NCBI RefSeq assembly: GCF_016920785.2
Contig: NW_024609835.1
Span: 84,168,243-84,232,242 of the forward strand
DNA from: Ixodes scapularis
Taxonomy: Eukaryota; Arthropoda; Arachnida; Ixodida; Ixodidae
Reading direction: 5' to 3'
DNA length: 64,000 nucleotides
Positions 1 to 11,414 of the stretch are shown here, piece by piece (the stretch's first letter is position 1; each line of letters starts with the position of its first letter). The position numbers and the translations under genes were made by a program. Under the pieces are notes generated by a model. It was not told the origin of the DNA. It did not search any database and worked only from the letters and a program-made list of their open reading frames with translations.

Positions 1-592
1 GTCCGCCGATATCAATGACAACCGTAAGTTCGTGTATCGTATAAACAAGTTGTGTTACAGTGGAAAAACCCGTCTGAATCCATGCTGTTAGCCCGGAAAA
101 AAACATACTGTCCTCAAAAAACGTTATAAGATGTTTGAATACGAAGCGTTCGAGAACTTTACTGGCCGTACACGAAAGTGAAACAGGTCTGTAGTTTTCG
201 ACGCACTGACTGTCACCCGATTTAAATATTGGTATCACCCTAGCCTTTTCCATTCATCAGGCACGTCTCTCGTATTGAGAGTATGGCAATAAATCGAATG
301 CAAAAATTTTGCCGACCATTCAGTGTATCTAAACAAAAGAAACATTCGGAATGTCGTCGGGACCGTGGCTCTTCCTAACGTCAAGGTTAAGGAGGGCCGC
401 AAATACTCCCTCTTCAGTAATGCTGATGTCCGGAATCACTATTTTAGAACTCTCATACCTTGGAACTATTCCCATTTCCACAGTAAATATAGAAGTGAAG
501 TACTCGTTGAGAAGTCCAATATTCTCGGAGTAACAATAAACCTGAGGAAGAAAAATTTGTGATGTGAAACTGGATCGCAGGATTTCGTTCAA
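1..592 (-). pseudogene. LINE reverse transcriptase fragment (CR1/jockey-like)
   Basis: This is a piece of a non-LTR retrotransposon RT, cut by the window start. The minus-strand frame 329-592 carries the region just before the RT fingers, ending in SHGPDDIPN. After a frame change, 1-250 minus reads IPIFKSGD, then NYRPVSL, then an SKVLERF segment, which is the usual RT motif order for CR1/jockey LINEs. No endonuclease, YADD motif or 3' tail is visible. At least one frameshift and a stop separate the blocks, so it is dead. The family follows from NYRPVSL; the clade is a guess. Confidence 0.8.
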
Positions 593-1695
593 ACCAAGGC
601 AAAAAACGGCGAACCAGGTTTACAATTAAAAAAAATACGTATATTAAAAGAGGTACTTGACGTAACTAGATTAGGCATGGACGGCCCTCTTTCTTATATT
701 TAATACAAGTGATCCATAAAAACAAAATCAACTTCTTTAAGAAATACATTATTTCTGAAAACTAGTTCAGAACTGGAAAGGCCACATTGCCATCAGTGAA
801 TGAGTAAAAACTAATAACATGCATCGACCAATAACACCGGTGGATTTGGACTAGAGATGGTTATATTTTAGTACAAGCCCACTGGGAATTGTGACGGACA
901 TAATGAATAAAGCTAAAAATCTTTACCTTGCATGAATGAGTATACTCTGTCTGCTTAACGCGGTTTACTGGTTAAAAAAATATGATAATGTTTAGCTTTG
1001 AAATTAGGCAGGATATTTAAAAAAAAAATTGTTTATGACATAAAAAAAGCTGAGGTTATAAAAGCGAGAAGGGCTTTTACAACCTAAAGGTTTTGATGGT
1101 GATGGTGGTGGTGGTGGTGTTTGCCTAACATGATGTTTTCCTCAGTGGCTGTGGAAAAGCTAAACATTTTGATGATGCGTAATAGTCGCACGTTTGTGCG
1201 CTGAAATGACCAACTTTTAGGTATAAAAGTCAATTTTGTTGTTGGTCAAAGCACATGAATAAAAAAGATAGAGACGCAAAGATAACAATGTTTTAGGTTG
1301 CATATTTTGGCAATTTGTTGTAATCTTTTTTTCTGTTTTTAAGATGAGTTTATGTAAAAATAGTTTTCAGAACAAAAGTTTGCTATTTTTAATACGCATT
1401 GTTAATAAAAAACAAACAAGGAAAAGCAAAACCGTATTTATTATCATATGCCATCCCGTACGTTCAGTATTAAAACAAAATATAGTAAACGTAATTTTTA
1501 AAAATGGAAACCGATAAAAGAATTTTGCTTTGTAGCGTCTTTATCTCGCTGGAATAAATAATATCTCGTTCAAAATGAGACGTTATTAATGATGCCCATA
1601 AAGGTCACTGCAATATTGACGAAGTACCATCTTTATAAGTGTATTCTTATAAAAAAAATAATATTGATGCAGAATCAAAATGTCCGTGATGATGC
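593..1695. other. AT-rich intergenic sequence, no gene seen
   Basis: Both strands are full of stops and short A/T runs. The only structured feature is a GGT/GAT microsatellite at about 1092-1119. I see no coding or RNA feature. Confidence 0.6.
1092..1119. repeat. (GGT)n microsatellite
   Basis: A short imperfect run of GAT then GGT units is directly visible. Confidence 0.85.
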
Positions 1696-1697
1696 TA

Positions 1698-2010
1698 CAC
1701 TCTAAAAAAAGTCCGTGCGTCTGCTTTCCCGCACAACACCCGGAGAGCCAATCACCGCAACTTACGGAGGCAGCTCAGCGAATGACGATGCCGAAACATA
1801 TGTTTAGACCAAAAAAGGCAGCCTGAGTTGTGACATTAAGCAATGCAAAACGTCACGCTTTCATTGCTTAATGTCACAACTCAGACTGCGTGTTTTGGTC
1901 TAAACACATGTTTCGGTATCGTCATTCGCTGAGCTCCCTCTGTAAGTTGCGGTGATTGGCTCTCCGAGTGTTGTGCGGGAAAGTAGACGCACGGGCTTTT
2001 TTTTAGAGTG
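1698..2010. mobile_element. Palindromic MITE with TA target duplication
   Basis: This 313-bp element is almost one complete inverted repeat. It opens with CACTCTAAAAAAAGTCCGTG and closes with the complement. The two arms stay paired to a short loop near 1855. TA dinucleotides flank both ends (1696-1697 and 2011-2012), as expected of Tc1/mariner-type transposition. It has no ORF, so it is non-autonomous. The superfamily rests only on TA and is tentative. Confidence 0.85.
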
Positions 2011-2012
2011 TA

Positions 2013-3462
2013 CCTCAGGAAAAGCTTCATTTGGAACTAAAGTTATTGTTTCTACTGGATCGCAGAATAACGCCCACGACTCCTGTGCTCAGCGCTGACA
2101 AACTATAGTGTTTTTAAACTCTTGTGGGACTCAGAGTTTATTATAATAACTAAATAAGCAGATAATCGTTTTACCCGGCACAACGCTTCTTATCATAGTA
2201 GAAAAACCCACAGACGCTTCTAATATTTTATGCTGATTCAGTACCAGTTGCGCCTGTGCCTGGGAAATCACGTCTAAATCTCTCCATTAGGCATTCGGAG
2301 GGGATGGGCGTAGACGAATTATCACGTGAATTAAGTACTACATAAAACACAACGGCACTAGAGTAACAGCAGCAAATGAAGAACAAAAAGCTCTGCAATA
2401 TCAAAGAATGATAATAAAAGAAGCGCAGAGACCCTCCCATTTAAGAAAAAGACAACGACCGAACAGTCTGTTTTTAGTTCGTCTCAGGAAGCTTTCTAGC
2501 TTTGTTACTTTCTTGCGTGGGTTTCATAAAAAGAAAGTAGAATACACGCACCGACAAAACAAAATTATATTCCAATTCTAGGGAGCTGTAGCTCCGAGGG
2601 ACTCGAGATCACTGCGCTGAATAAAATATAAAAAAAAATGAAGGAAAATACCAAATGGGCGAGGACAGACGCAGAGAGAATGCAGAGAAAGAGAGAGAAG
2701 CAAAGAAAGAAGAAAAGCGTTCCGCATAATAACACCTAGAAGGGGACGGCATTCCAGTGAGAAAGCCACAGATGTCGTCGGTCGGAGTCCCCACTGCTGT
2801 TGCTGCCGGCATCCCCGCTCCCTCCTCGAGGTTCAGTCGAACTGAAACCGCCAGCAGGGCGGATGAGCGAAGAAGAAAACAACCGCTTTCATTTGGGAGT
2901 TCTTTCCTTTTTCTTCTCCTTTTTTCGTCTTCCTTCGTTCTAATCCTGCTCACGTGAGTTGTATCGCTTTGCTATGTGTTTCAGCAAGTAGTAATTCTTT
3001 GCGGCAGCCCACTTTGGCCACAGTATGGCTTTGGATAGTGCGATGCAGATTCCGCTTCTTTCTTTCTTCGCGTGAATTTTTTTGAAGACAGCTAGGTTTG
3101 CAATTAAGGTTGCTTTATCTACCAAGCTTACCGTAATGACGGTGGCCTTATAGATGCTAAAACATAGTCGCTTAAAGTTTTTATCTAGACTTATGGTTAT
3201 ATCCCCATTCACCAGGTTTTGGGTTAATATTTCATTTCTTCAAAGCCGTGCTGACAATGGGGAGCGAACGTTACACAGAATGCGGTTTTCATACCCACCG
3301 ATAACTACCAAATGATAGGATGCAGACACGAGTTGATCTCAACAGGTAGAAATCCTGCACTGGCATAATCTGTTTAATATCAATGACAAAAGTTCCTCTT
3401 ATCCAGCATATCCTCCCCGAAAAGGATTGGAGCCACTCATACATGTGCCGATCAGGAGATCT
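2013..3462. other. Intergenic sequence, purine-rich in part
   Basis: The stretch at 2630-2720 is strongly GA-rich and yields long but compositionally biased open frames on the minus strand. I do not regard them as genes. Nothing else is recognised. Confidence 0.5.
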
Positions 3463-3580
3463 ACACTTGGCGAGAAAGTCTGCGAGATTGCCAACTGCCG
3501 CGATTGGCCAGTACTGCACTTAACTTTGGCGCTGCTCAATCGTGGCAGTCGTCGACCTCGCAGACTTTCTCGCCGAGTGT
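3463..3580. repeat. Imperfect inverted repeat, ~44-bp arms
   Basis: The left arm 3463-3506 and the right arm 3537-3580 are complements apart from a few mismatches. They share the core GGCGAGAAAGTCTGCGAG and are separated by about 30 bp. It is probably a small foldback element; no target duplication was found. Confidence 0.75.
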
Positions 3581-5556
3581 CGCATTTAGAGCCCTAGGTT
3601 TGCGGCTAACGCGAGTGCTACATCTAGGCGGTACAGGTAAAGGCGCCTCACACGGTTCCGGCGATTATACGATATGCGTCCTGCATGCGGGTCGGCACTT
3701 GCCCTGTGTTCTTACCTGTGCCAGACTGCTTTGTTAGGGTTTCACCATGACACTCACTTTTCGACATGTCTCTACTACACGGCAATCCAATGTCGCCAGT
3801 GGCATCATCATACTCTAACAGAAAAGACCGTCGTAAGTAATCTGCGTACTCGAACTTCATTCGTCTGTCCTCAAATTCTATATACGTCAGGGCTGACTTT
3901 GGCAACCTTGCATGGAAGTCACTTCGCAAGTTAACCATGCACAGTACGCGCGAACATAAAATCACGCAGAGAAAACCCTCTGGCTATGATGCCTCGGCGC
4001 TTGTTCGTGCTATCGACATTCCCCCCTCGGAGTTGCGCCTTTGTCACCGTCCTCGTGTTTGAGTCTAAGAAGGACAACAGAAAACACAATTTTCTTTTCA
4101 AACACGATTCAGCGAGTGTTTTTCAAGTACACGCGTCGGACGTAGTTTTATTTGCCAACTTAAAGCTCTTATTATTAACCTATGTTGAAGGAGTCTTGAG
4201 CTTATATCTCTCGTAGATCAGCCGGCAACCGCTTCGGCAGTCACAGCTTTATTATTTGAACCGCACTACCTAGAATTACCAAAGCCTGTGCACTTGAGTT
4301 TTGATGTCATTAAACTGAGATCAAGAGAATACTTAGATTGGATACGAGTGCTGCGTCAGTGCTTGGCCAGGCCTCGTGTCCAATCAACGCGTGAAAGGAC
4401 GCTCCGCGTCCTTTCACGCGGAGCGTCTTTTAGACATGGTGTTGGTTCTTCCGGGTCGTTCGGTTAATGATGATTTAGTCTCTGCACGTGCTTGACCCTG
4501 TTTGCAAACAAAACAAAATCTTCAAACTCGCTTGCATGAAACTGGGGCCCAATATCTGGGACCACCCCCAGTGGATGTGCCACGACTAGAAAACAATAAG
4601 GATTTTTCGTAGGTTCTTTGTAAGAGCGTTGCGTTGCGAGCGGGAGCTCGTGCCTTGCTATTGAGTATGAATCGGCCACGCACCAGCAGGGCCCGCAATC
4701 CGCAGTCAATAATCTCCGAAAATTCCATATTGACAACGTCGTTTCGACCGTTTTTAGTGTAGTCGATGGAGTTGTTATTTGTACCTCTGACCACTTCGAG
4801 TGGGAATCAGTAGCTGCCAGTAATATTTTGTCCTATTTTTCAGAGAAATCGAGATGAATCCTTTCCCAGTTGTATGTGCATCATTTTTAAAGTGGTACTA
4901 GTGCTGCCTGTCCAACAGATCTCGCACTTTGACGAATTTTACACTGTTTCAGTTTATTCCATCAAACGTTAATCCAAGGCCACCATACCACGAACCTTGC
5001 AAATGCTCTCATATTGATTATGCTAATGTGCTTTTGATGCAACAAAAACAGTACTTTGTTTCCGAGAGACTGTGGTATTATCCTTTTGTTGATTCAAACT
5101 AAGTACCGTCATCTAGTGACGATTTGAATCGCCTTACTAAAATTGTTTATTTTGACCATCAACAGCCTTTGGGTATCTACTCCTTGTCACCTTGCGCAAA
5201 ACACACGCAATTACACCTTTCGTGGTTTGCTGCCAAATAAGTTTTGCTGTTATTCACAAATTAGGAGGAGAAAAGTACAAAATTTTCTTTCAAAGGCGTT
5301 TTTTTCCTTGAAAAAAACGCCTTTAGTTGTGTCAGGTTACTGGTTTTTTGCATTTCTCTCATCGCTTCTGCTTTGTCGGCAGTGGGACGCAGATCATACC
5401 TGTTTCAACCCCATTTTACTTTAAAGTTGGACGGCAGACGACGGTATACGAACCGATGGAGTCAACCAAAAAGCTCCAAAAGTGAGTCGTCATGGCGCTT
5501 GTCGCCTTTGTATGTTTGATATCACCGAATAAACAAATCACGCACAACCAATGCGT
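3581..5556. other. Intergenic sequence, no gene seen
   Basis: Open frames here, including one of 105 codons on the minus strand at 3648-3965, match nothing I know and are interrupted on all sides. The only clear structure is the hairpin at 4391-4428. Confidence 0.5.
4391..4428. repeat. Overlapping alternative hairpins
   Basis: Two perfect stems share sequence. GTGAAAGGACGC pairs with GCGTCCTTTCAC (4391-4417), and GACGCTCCGCG pairs with CGCGGAGCGTC (4399-4428). The two folds exclude each other. Function unknown. Confidence 0.75.
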
Positions 5557-5642
5557 CATGATCCTGCGACGACAATGACGAAAGTAAACCCTGGAGAAGG
5601 GGAACAAGAGAGACAAAGGACAAACAAATCTCCAAACACAGC
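5557..5642 (+). repeat. Partial direct copy of the 5831-6074 foldback arm
   Basis: The block runs from ATGATCCTGCG through CCCTGGAGAAGGGGAACAAG to TCTCCAAACACAGC. It matches one arm of the palindrome at 5831-6074. The same ATGATCCTGCG also follows that palindrome at about 6073, so the two share family sequence. Confidence 0.75.
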
Positions 5643-5672
5643 TAGGTGACTGGTGAGCGACCGAAAAAATCC

Positions 5673-5744
5673 GCCTGGTCCGGGTATCGAACCCGGGACC
5701 TCTCCATTACAAGTGGAGCGCTCTACCAACTGAGCTAACCAGGG
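5673..5744 (-). tRNA. tRNA-Thr(TGT)-like gene or SINE head
   Basis: The minus strand folds as a 72-nt cloverleaf. The acceptor CCCTGGT pairs with ACCAGGC except for a C:C first pair. The D arm starts TAGCTCAGTTGGTAGAG. The anticodon arm CTCCA-CTTGTAA-TGGAG gives anticodon TGT (threonine). The T arm has a perfect CCGGG stem and the TTCGATA box B. Box A and box B are intact. The first-pair mismatch and the adjoining inverted half-copy suggest a tRNA pseudogene or a tRNA-derived repeat, but a working gene cannot be excluded. Confidence 0.7.
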
Positions 5745-5765
5745 GTTAGCTCAGTTGGTAGAGCG
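5719..5765. repeat. tRNA-half palindrome
   Basis: The 5' half of the tRNA (GTTAGCTCAGTTGGTAGAGCG) is repeated head-to-head on the plus strand directly beside it. This makes a perfect ~21-bp-arm inverted repeat with a five-base loop. It looks like a foldback or template-switch event at the tRNA 5' end. Confidence 0.85.
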
Positions 5766-5830
5766 AACGGGATTTATCAGCCGCCACCAGTCGAACACCA
5801 ACAAGGGTGAAGCTTGCAATTTAAGGTTAT

Positions 5831-6074
5831 AATTATAATGCAATTAAATGCAAAGGTGCAAGCGAGCTGGACAAGAATGACAAAAGTAATCCCTGGAGAA
5901 GGGGAACAAGAGGGACAAAGGACAAACATAAATCTCCAAACAACGCTGTGTTTGCTGTGCTGTGTTTGGAGATTTATGTTTGTCCTTTGTCCCTCTTGTT
6001 CCCCTTCTCCAGGGTTCACTTTCGTCATTCTTGTCCAGCTCGCTTGCACCTTTGCATTTAATTGCATTATAATG
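5831..6074. mobile_element. Long foldback element (~105-bp arms)
   Basis: The arms run from ATAATGCAATTAAATGCAAA (5835) inward through CCCTGGAGAAGGGGAACAAG and back out to ATTGCATTAT (6070), with few mismatches and a ~25-bp centre. There is no ORF of its own; open frames across it are palindrome shadows. A partial direct copy lies at 5557-5642. The type of mobility is unknown. Confidence 0.85.
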
Positions 6075-6539
6075 ATCCTGCGCTTCCTTTTTTTGTGTGA
6101 TTGGATTAGCCGGCGATGAAGTAAAACCAGAAAGAGAACGAGCGCTCTGACGGCTTTCGTTTTTTGCTGCTGCTTGATAGAGTTCGTCGGATCGACTGCG
6201 GTTAGGCATAAAGTGAAACGTATTTCCAGCGCTTATTACCCAGGCGAAAGATCCCGAGTCACTGGGCCTGCGCGCGCGTCTCATATTTCCTGGAAGAGAG
6301 ACAGCGTGCATAGTCGGGACGCATTCCAGAGCCCAGTAAGCAGATATTGCAGCCCGCAAAAGGTGAAGATTAGAAAGGTGTATATTTTGTGCCCAAAGTA
6401 TATATACATACCGGGCATTTTCCTAGAAGAACTTGCATTTTGCCACATTCACTAGGATACCGTGTTTTTCTGTTTTTTCCGCACTTGATCCGTTTGGTGG
6501 CAGCACCCTTATTGGCCTTTGTCAGCATTCGACACGGTG
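6075..6539. other. Unassigned sequence
   Basis: A minus-strand open frame (about 6110-6359) carries no motif that I recognise. I see nothing else here. Confidence 0.4.
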
Positions 6540-7000
6540 TCTACGCAAACAGGCGGTACCAGGAATGCCTTATCAAACCTGGTTCATGCCTGAAACATAG
6601 TTGATGCTCTAGATACACCATTTGGTATTCGCAAAGAACCTAAAAAAAATTGCTTTATGTGCGTATAAATTGTGAGAAACTCTTGTGCTGGCTCCATGAA
6701 CTCGAGTTGCAGGTAGGCCTTTGACAGGTCCAAGACAGTTAACAGGGTTGTTCCAAGTAGGGACGCAGAGATCTCCCCCTGTAGTGGCGGCGGATGGTTA
6801 TCTAAAGTGACTGGTGTGCATTGACTTTTTTTGTTGACCGTTTTTCTTGGGCACAGTTACTAGCGGTGAAACTCAGGGAATGTGCCTCTGTGGACAGGTG
6901 ACTTTAGCCATTTTTTAATCGGTTCATTATTTTTCCACTAGCTCGTGAAAGGCACAGGGTATAAGTTTCGCCTCATAAAATACGACTCGCAGCTCTTTCA
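6540..7000 (-). pseudogene. Ty3/gypsy reverse transcriptase relic
   Basis: Minus-strand translation gives the ordered landmarks of a gypsy RT N-terminal half. VVFYEAKLIPCAFHELVEK corresponds to the block before RT. PLVTVPKKNG is the conserved VPKKDG motif. LTVLDLSKAYLQL carries the first catalytic Asp. EFLTIYTH and GVSRASTMFQ correspond to the FxxRLPFGVxSAP segment. The blocks lie in shifting frames with several stops, so it is non-functional. The YLDD half, integrase and LTRs were not found nearby. It is older and unrelated in position to the plus-strand gypsy near 37-49 kb. Confidence 0.7.
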
Positions 7001-7484
7001 TGACAATGTTACCCGGAATACTTCGATGTCTTCACTACCGAGCTTGCACACATCACAGTGCCGCTCTTTTAAGCGTTGGTAAGTTTCAGCTGGTTTCGCC
7101 CAATTGGTTTATTCTACTTTCGGAGCTTGTCGAACAAATTGACCTTAATGTTTAATGGTCCGTTTTCGATCAAAAAAAAAAAAAAGGAAAAACAGAATGC
7201 GCGCTTTCTTTTTGATCCTATTGGTCATGAGTAGATTGAAATGGTATTTGTGGTCACCGTAATATACTTCGATTTGTGAAATCTCCGCCGAAGGGGGTAT
7301 CACAGTAGAACCTGTGATCTGCTGGGATCGATAGAGAAAATAAAACTCGACTTTTCGCACTGCATAGACAAACTAAGCATCGCAGTAAGCTGAGGCTCAA
7401 TGAGAATGTGACGCTAGCACTGGTGCTAAAATGCCAATGTTAGGACAGATGATATTACCTGAATCAAAATATAAGAAAGAAAAA
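7001..7484. other. Unassigned sequence upstream of gypsy relic
   Basis: It may contain more of the minus-strand gypsy element, but no convincing protein block could be read. A poly-A stretch lies at about 7172-7184. Confidence 0.4.
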
Positions 7485-7680
7485 CAAATTTTTTTTTGTG
7501 ATACGACGTTCACTTCATCCTAAAATTCATCAAACCAACATTTCAGATTGTGGGCGCCAGTACAATTTACTGCAGAAAAAGAACAAAAAAACTTGTCAGC
7601 AAGAAAATAATATTGCTTTTGTTACTGACAAGTTTTTTTAGGCTTAGGTTGACGTCGTATCACAGAGGAATTTTTTTTTG
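7485..7680. mobile_element. Small foldback MITE with internal hairpin
   Basis: The outer arms contain TGTGATACGACGT and its complement ACGTCGTATCACA, flanked by T-runs. An inner perfect stem AAAAAAACTTGTCAG / CTGACAAGTTTTTTT lies at 7585-7639. About 196 bp; no ORF; target duplication not resolved. Confidence 0.65.
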
Positions 7681-9804
7681 TATTTTCTATCCAGGTGATG
7701 TAATCTGTTCAAACTTACGCATGCTATCACGGCGGTTAGCGTCACGTTCTTATGAAGTTTGCGTTTTCTGCGATGCGTAGTTTATTGGTAAAAAAGCTGT
7801 ATTTCTTTTTCTCGATCGACCCCTGCATTACCTCGTGATGGTGCGTAATAGTTGTGTTTTTTATATGTTTATACAGCCAGAAATTATAGTCAGACCCAAT
7901 GGGCGTCTGGCATCTCAGCTGAAGATGAGCGATAATTTAGCCAGTGCAGTACAACCGCTCGCCTGGGATCTTTAACATTCACCACGCAGTTGTGGTTGCA
8001 GGTGCGTCAAGTTTAAAAAGTTGCCAACAAAGCTTTTCCTTATTATTATGGTCCAAGCCGCCCCTGTGTGGATTTCCATGGCAATTTCTTTACGATACAG
8101 TCTTACTTAACCGCTATGGGAGGTGGACTTCGAGATTTGTTCACATCACGAATTGAAAGCAAAATTCTCTCCGATGGGGTTGCCTATACATTGTGTACGA
8201 CGACTTTCTCGTACACCTCCTCAACTGGCTTAAAACAATTGTAACAGTGTCTCTTAAAAAAAAAAAAGAAGGAGAATGACAATTTACTGTTGTACCGTTT
8301 AATTCCGCCGCATGTGTGCAAGCCGCAAGCAGTCTTTCGCTCCCACTTCTTGCTTCTTGGCTGTTCTCTTCTCGAAGGCAGTCTGCTCGTTTTTTCACTC
8401 CCGTTTATTTTTAACGTGTGTTGCTTGCTTAACTTGGAAGCTCCTCCCTGCCAATGCACGTCAGCCTGGTGGCAAAGCTGAGTAGAAGGTCCTTAGGTCC
8501 GCTTCAGACGAAGCAATTTCTCCCCGCAACTTGGCATTGCGACACATGCAACACGAGCCACAATCGTTCACACGCAGCAACCGAATTGCTACGATTTGCC
8601 AGCTTCATTATTACATTTCAATTTTCTTGCACTTTTAGACAGAGTTACGCGTGATTTTACACCTTTAAATGGCGATGATAATAACTCAACTTTCTGAAAT
8701 GGTCTATTTTCGAAAACGATCAATTTCAAAGTAGAACCAAGTCTTTAGTTATCAACATCACCGCCGCAGGGGTGTCACGTGAAAATATCGCCTCCGTGAC
8801 TGGCTGCTGCCGCTTCAAAAGTCTCCGAGTTGTCTGAGTTGATGGTCCGCTTCGAGTCGGACGCGATCCCACCAATTCGTGTCGTAGCGCCAAAATCCAG
8901 GGAAAGCTAGGGAACAACTCGCCATAAACACCGAGATTGCTGGGAAATCTGCCCTGTTTGAAGCAGGCCTTGGTGTGCTTGTTGCGCCGCTCCTATGGTC
9001 TATGTTGTAGTCTCTGTCCTAGGTAACCTTGTCGTCAGCCAGAGAAACAAGGTGACACCGAACCGAGTCTGCCTTGAGGCCAGCAATTAATCGATCAAGA
9101 CGCTTTGAAAAGAACAACTCTCGGTCAGTCGTCTCAGCATGATGGCGGACTGCGATATGCTTTTGCTCGGCACCTGGCTTCGCCGATAGACGCGATAATG
9201 CTCTGTATCAGAGCCCGATGTTCGATAATGCTCCTTGACGATTGATCGCTTTGGTGTGTAGTGATATTTTAGAACGGCAACACTATCTTTATACTTCAAT
9301 GGGTTGATGTTTTCGGTAGCGGGGTGTCGAACCAAAGTCGAACCCGAACCGAGAACTCGATCAAAATTGCATTTCTTTCGGCCTAACCGGAACGAAACCT
9401 TAGCCGAAATTGCACATCTGATATTGAACCCTAAAAGAAATAAAACCACTATTTTACGTGGTGATTACCGGCTTACTTGAAAGCGGTTAGGGGTAACGAA
9501 AGCTCAGAAGCGGGTGATTTTGCGGAAGATGGTGCTGCGAGGTTTATTTTAGCGTTCGCAGCGGTGGTACCAGCGGCACAGTGCAGTGCCGCTGATACCA
9601 TTGTTGGCAGCGACGTGAACACAGCCTGATAACAAAGAAACAAATAAATGTATTTTACGTCAGTTTGCAGCAACACCTAGTGTCAGAAGTCGACGTAAAG
9701 GTCTACACTTCCAGTTGACCATACCGGCCAAAGAGCTATTTGATTCTCTCTTTGTTTCGTTGTTTCTAAATAATACACATTAAAACAAATGAGAGACGTT
9801 TACA
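7681..9804. other. Degenerate intergenic sequence
   Basis: The minus strand near 8930-9190 reads like a piece of retroelement gag, but too weakly to call. About 9310-9420 is rich in GAACCG-type words like those found near hAT ends elsewhere in the window. There is no intact gene. Confidence 0.4.
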
Positions 9805-9930
9805 ATTCCCAGTGATGCCGAATTAGAGGGCAGCTCTTGAGGAGGAGAAGGGGAGGGTACGGAAAGAAGGGTATCCTCCTCCTCCTCCGTACCCTCTAAT
9901 CCTCCTCCTCTCCTACTCCTCTATATTAGG
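9805..9930. repeat. GGAGGA/TCCTCC foldback repeat, copy 1
   Basis: A purine-rich arm (GAGGAGAAGGGGAGGGTACGG) is followed by its pyrimidine complement (TCCTCCTCCTCCGTACCCTC). The same arrangement, with related flanks such as GAATTAGA, occurs at 25005-25160, so it is a dispersed family and not simple slippage. Confidence 0.75.
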
Positions 9931-11414
9931 CGGTTAACACAAAAGAGCCAGCGGAAGCGCGCTATCTAGGCTTCATGATCGAGGCCTTTACAGTACACTC
10001 CACACAACTAAGAACATGATAGTTTGTCCCCTGAACATTCGACCTATAATTCCCACTTAGTTTCGTCTCCTCTTTGCATGTACCTCTGAATGCGCTGAAC
10101 TGACTTCTTACCTTCAAAGATGGCCGGCAGAGCGTCGGGTTAAGGCGACCCAACTTCATATGCACCGTCCAGAACACGTTCCGAACAAAAAACGGTGTAC
10201 TTGTTGGACCCAAACTCGTTTGTTTGCATAGCGGGAACCCACCCTTTGAAATCTCGGTGTCGGAGTAAAAAGGGCGGTAAGCGGGAGGAACAACTGCGAC
10301 AAACGCTGTTCATGCAAGCCGACGGTTACACGGGAGTACGGCATCGTGCAACGGCGCGAGTCAGCTGCTTCGGTGTCACGAACATTCCGGAACCCCCGTG
10401 GACAAAGAGGAAAACAATCAACACTTCGGGCGATTGAGTAAATGGCACGACCGGTCCACGGGTGAAAAGCAAGCGCTATGTAGACGCAGAACGACGGCGG
10501 CTCAAAATTGTCAGTAGGAGCAGCTCATAAGGGAAGCGCCGCCAGCCGCGACGGGGTCCCCCAATTGGTCCTTTCGTGACATCGGCTCTTTCCTTTCCCT
10601 CTGCTTCAGAGGGTCGTGGCTTCAGCACTATTTTGAAGGTGCGTTTTCGGTTAATCTGCGCATAAAGTGACCAAACAATTACGATATTCGTGATGGCTGG
10701 GGTCTAGTTAACAAAGCTCGGGTGTTTGTCTCATATTTAAAACCGCACCGACTGATGTAAACTCGTTTTTTTAAACGTATTTAAGTTTTGCATGCCCCCA
10801 GTTCAGCATTATCCTTTTTTTTTTTTTCAATGATCCTTCAACTAATTTTTGCTGGCTTTCTCGTCTTCAACTGAGTCATTCAAGGGGGATAGTTTGTGAA
10901 TGCAGTGCATGCCGCTGATTTACCCCGCATGTGAGTACTCTACTTTGGCAGTTTTCAAGTGCCTGCTTGACAGCGTCATTTGTAGAGTGATGTTTCCGAA
11001 AAAAAAAAAAACTATATATGAAAGAACAGAGTTTTGTTAATCAAATATTGGTTAGAGTTTCTCGAGCCTTAAAATTCATAAAACATTCGTTCTGCCGTCC
11101 CGGTTTTCGCAACAAAGCCTCTGATGACTGGCAGTTTTTTTATAACTATTTCCAAATGCTGATGGTGCCTAGTTAAACAAATTTATTTTATTAGCACAGG
11201 AAATGTTGAGGTTACCACGGTGTGCAACGTAGAGTGATGAACCAGCATAAACCTGTTCCCGCTTGGTGTAACCTATAGAGTTCACAGATAAAACCTTCCT
11301 ACAAGTAGCGATATTCTTTCAAGCGCCGACTGCGTGAGGACGGTGCTAATTTTAGGAAGCGAATCGCACCGTAAAGCAGAAGACTGGACTGATAGACTCC
11401 ACTGAATGACTCCG
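9931..11414. other. Intergenic sequence, no gene called
   Basis: A minus-strand frame at 9962-10213 faintly resembles the protease-RT linker of gypsy elements but lacks a catalytic DSG/DTG. Two A/T runs lie near 10810 and 11000. No supported feature. Confidence 0.4.

Noticed and set aside
2578..2953. Overlapping open frames on both strands rich in Arg/Lys/Glu or Ser/Leu/Phe
   Set aside because: They follow the purine-rich composition; no motif and no consistent frame.
5777..6359. Open frames spanning the palindrome on both strands
   Set aside because: Near-identical peptides on the two strands are a consequence of the inverted repeat.
8930..9190. Minus-strand stretch resembling retroelement gag
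   Set aside because: Similarity is impressionistic and the order relative to the RT relic is uncertain.
9962..10213. Minus-strand frame resembling a gypsy protease-RT linker
   Set aside because: No catalytic DSG/DTG and only loose similarity; not colinear with the RT relic at 6540-7000.
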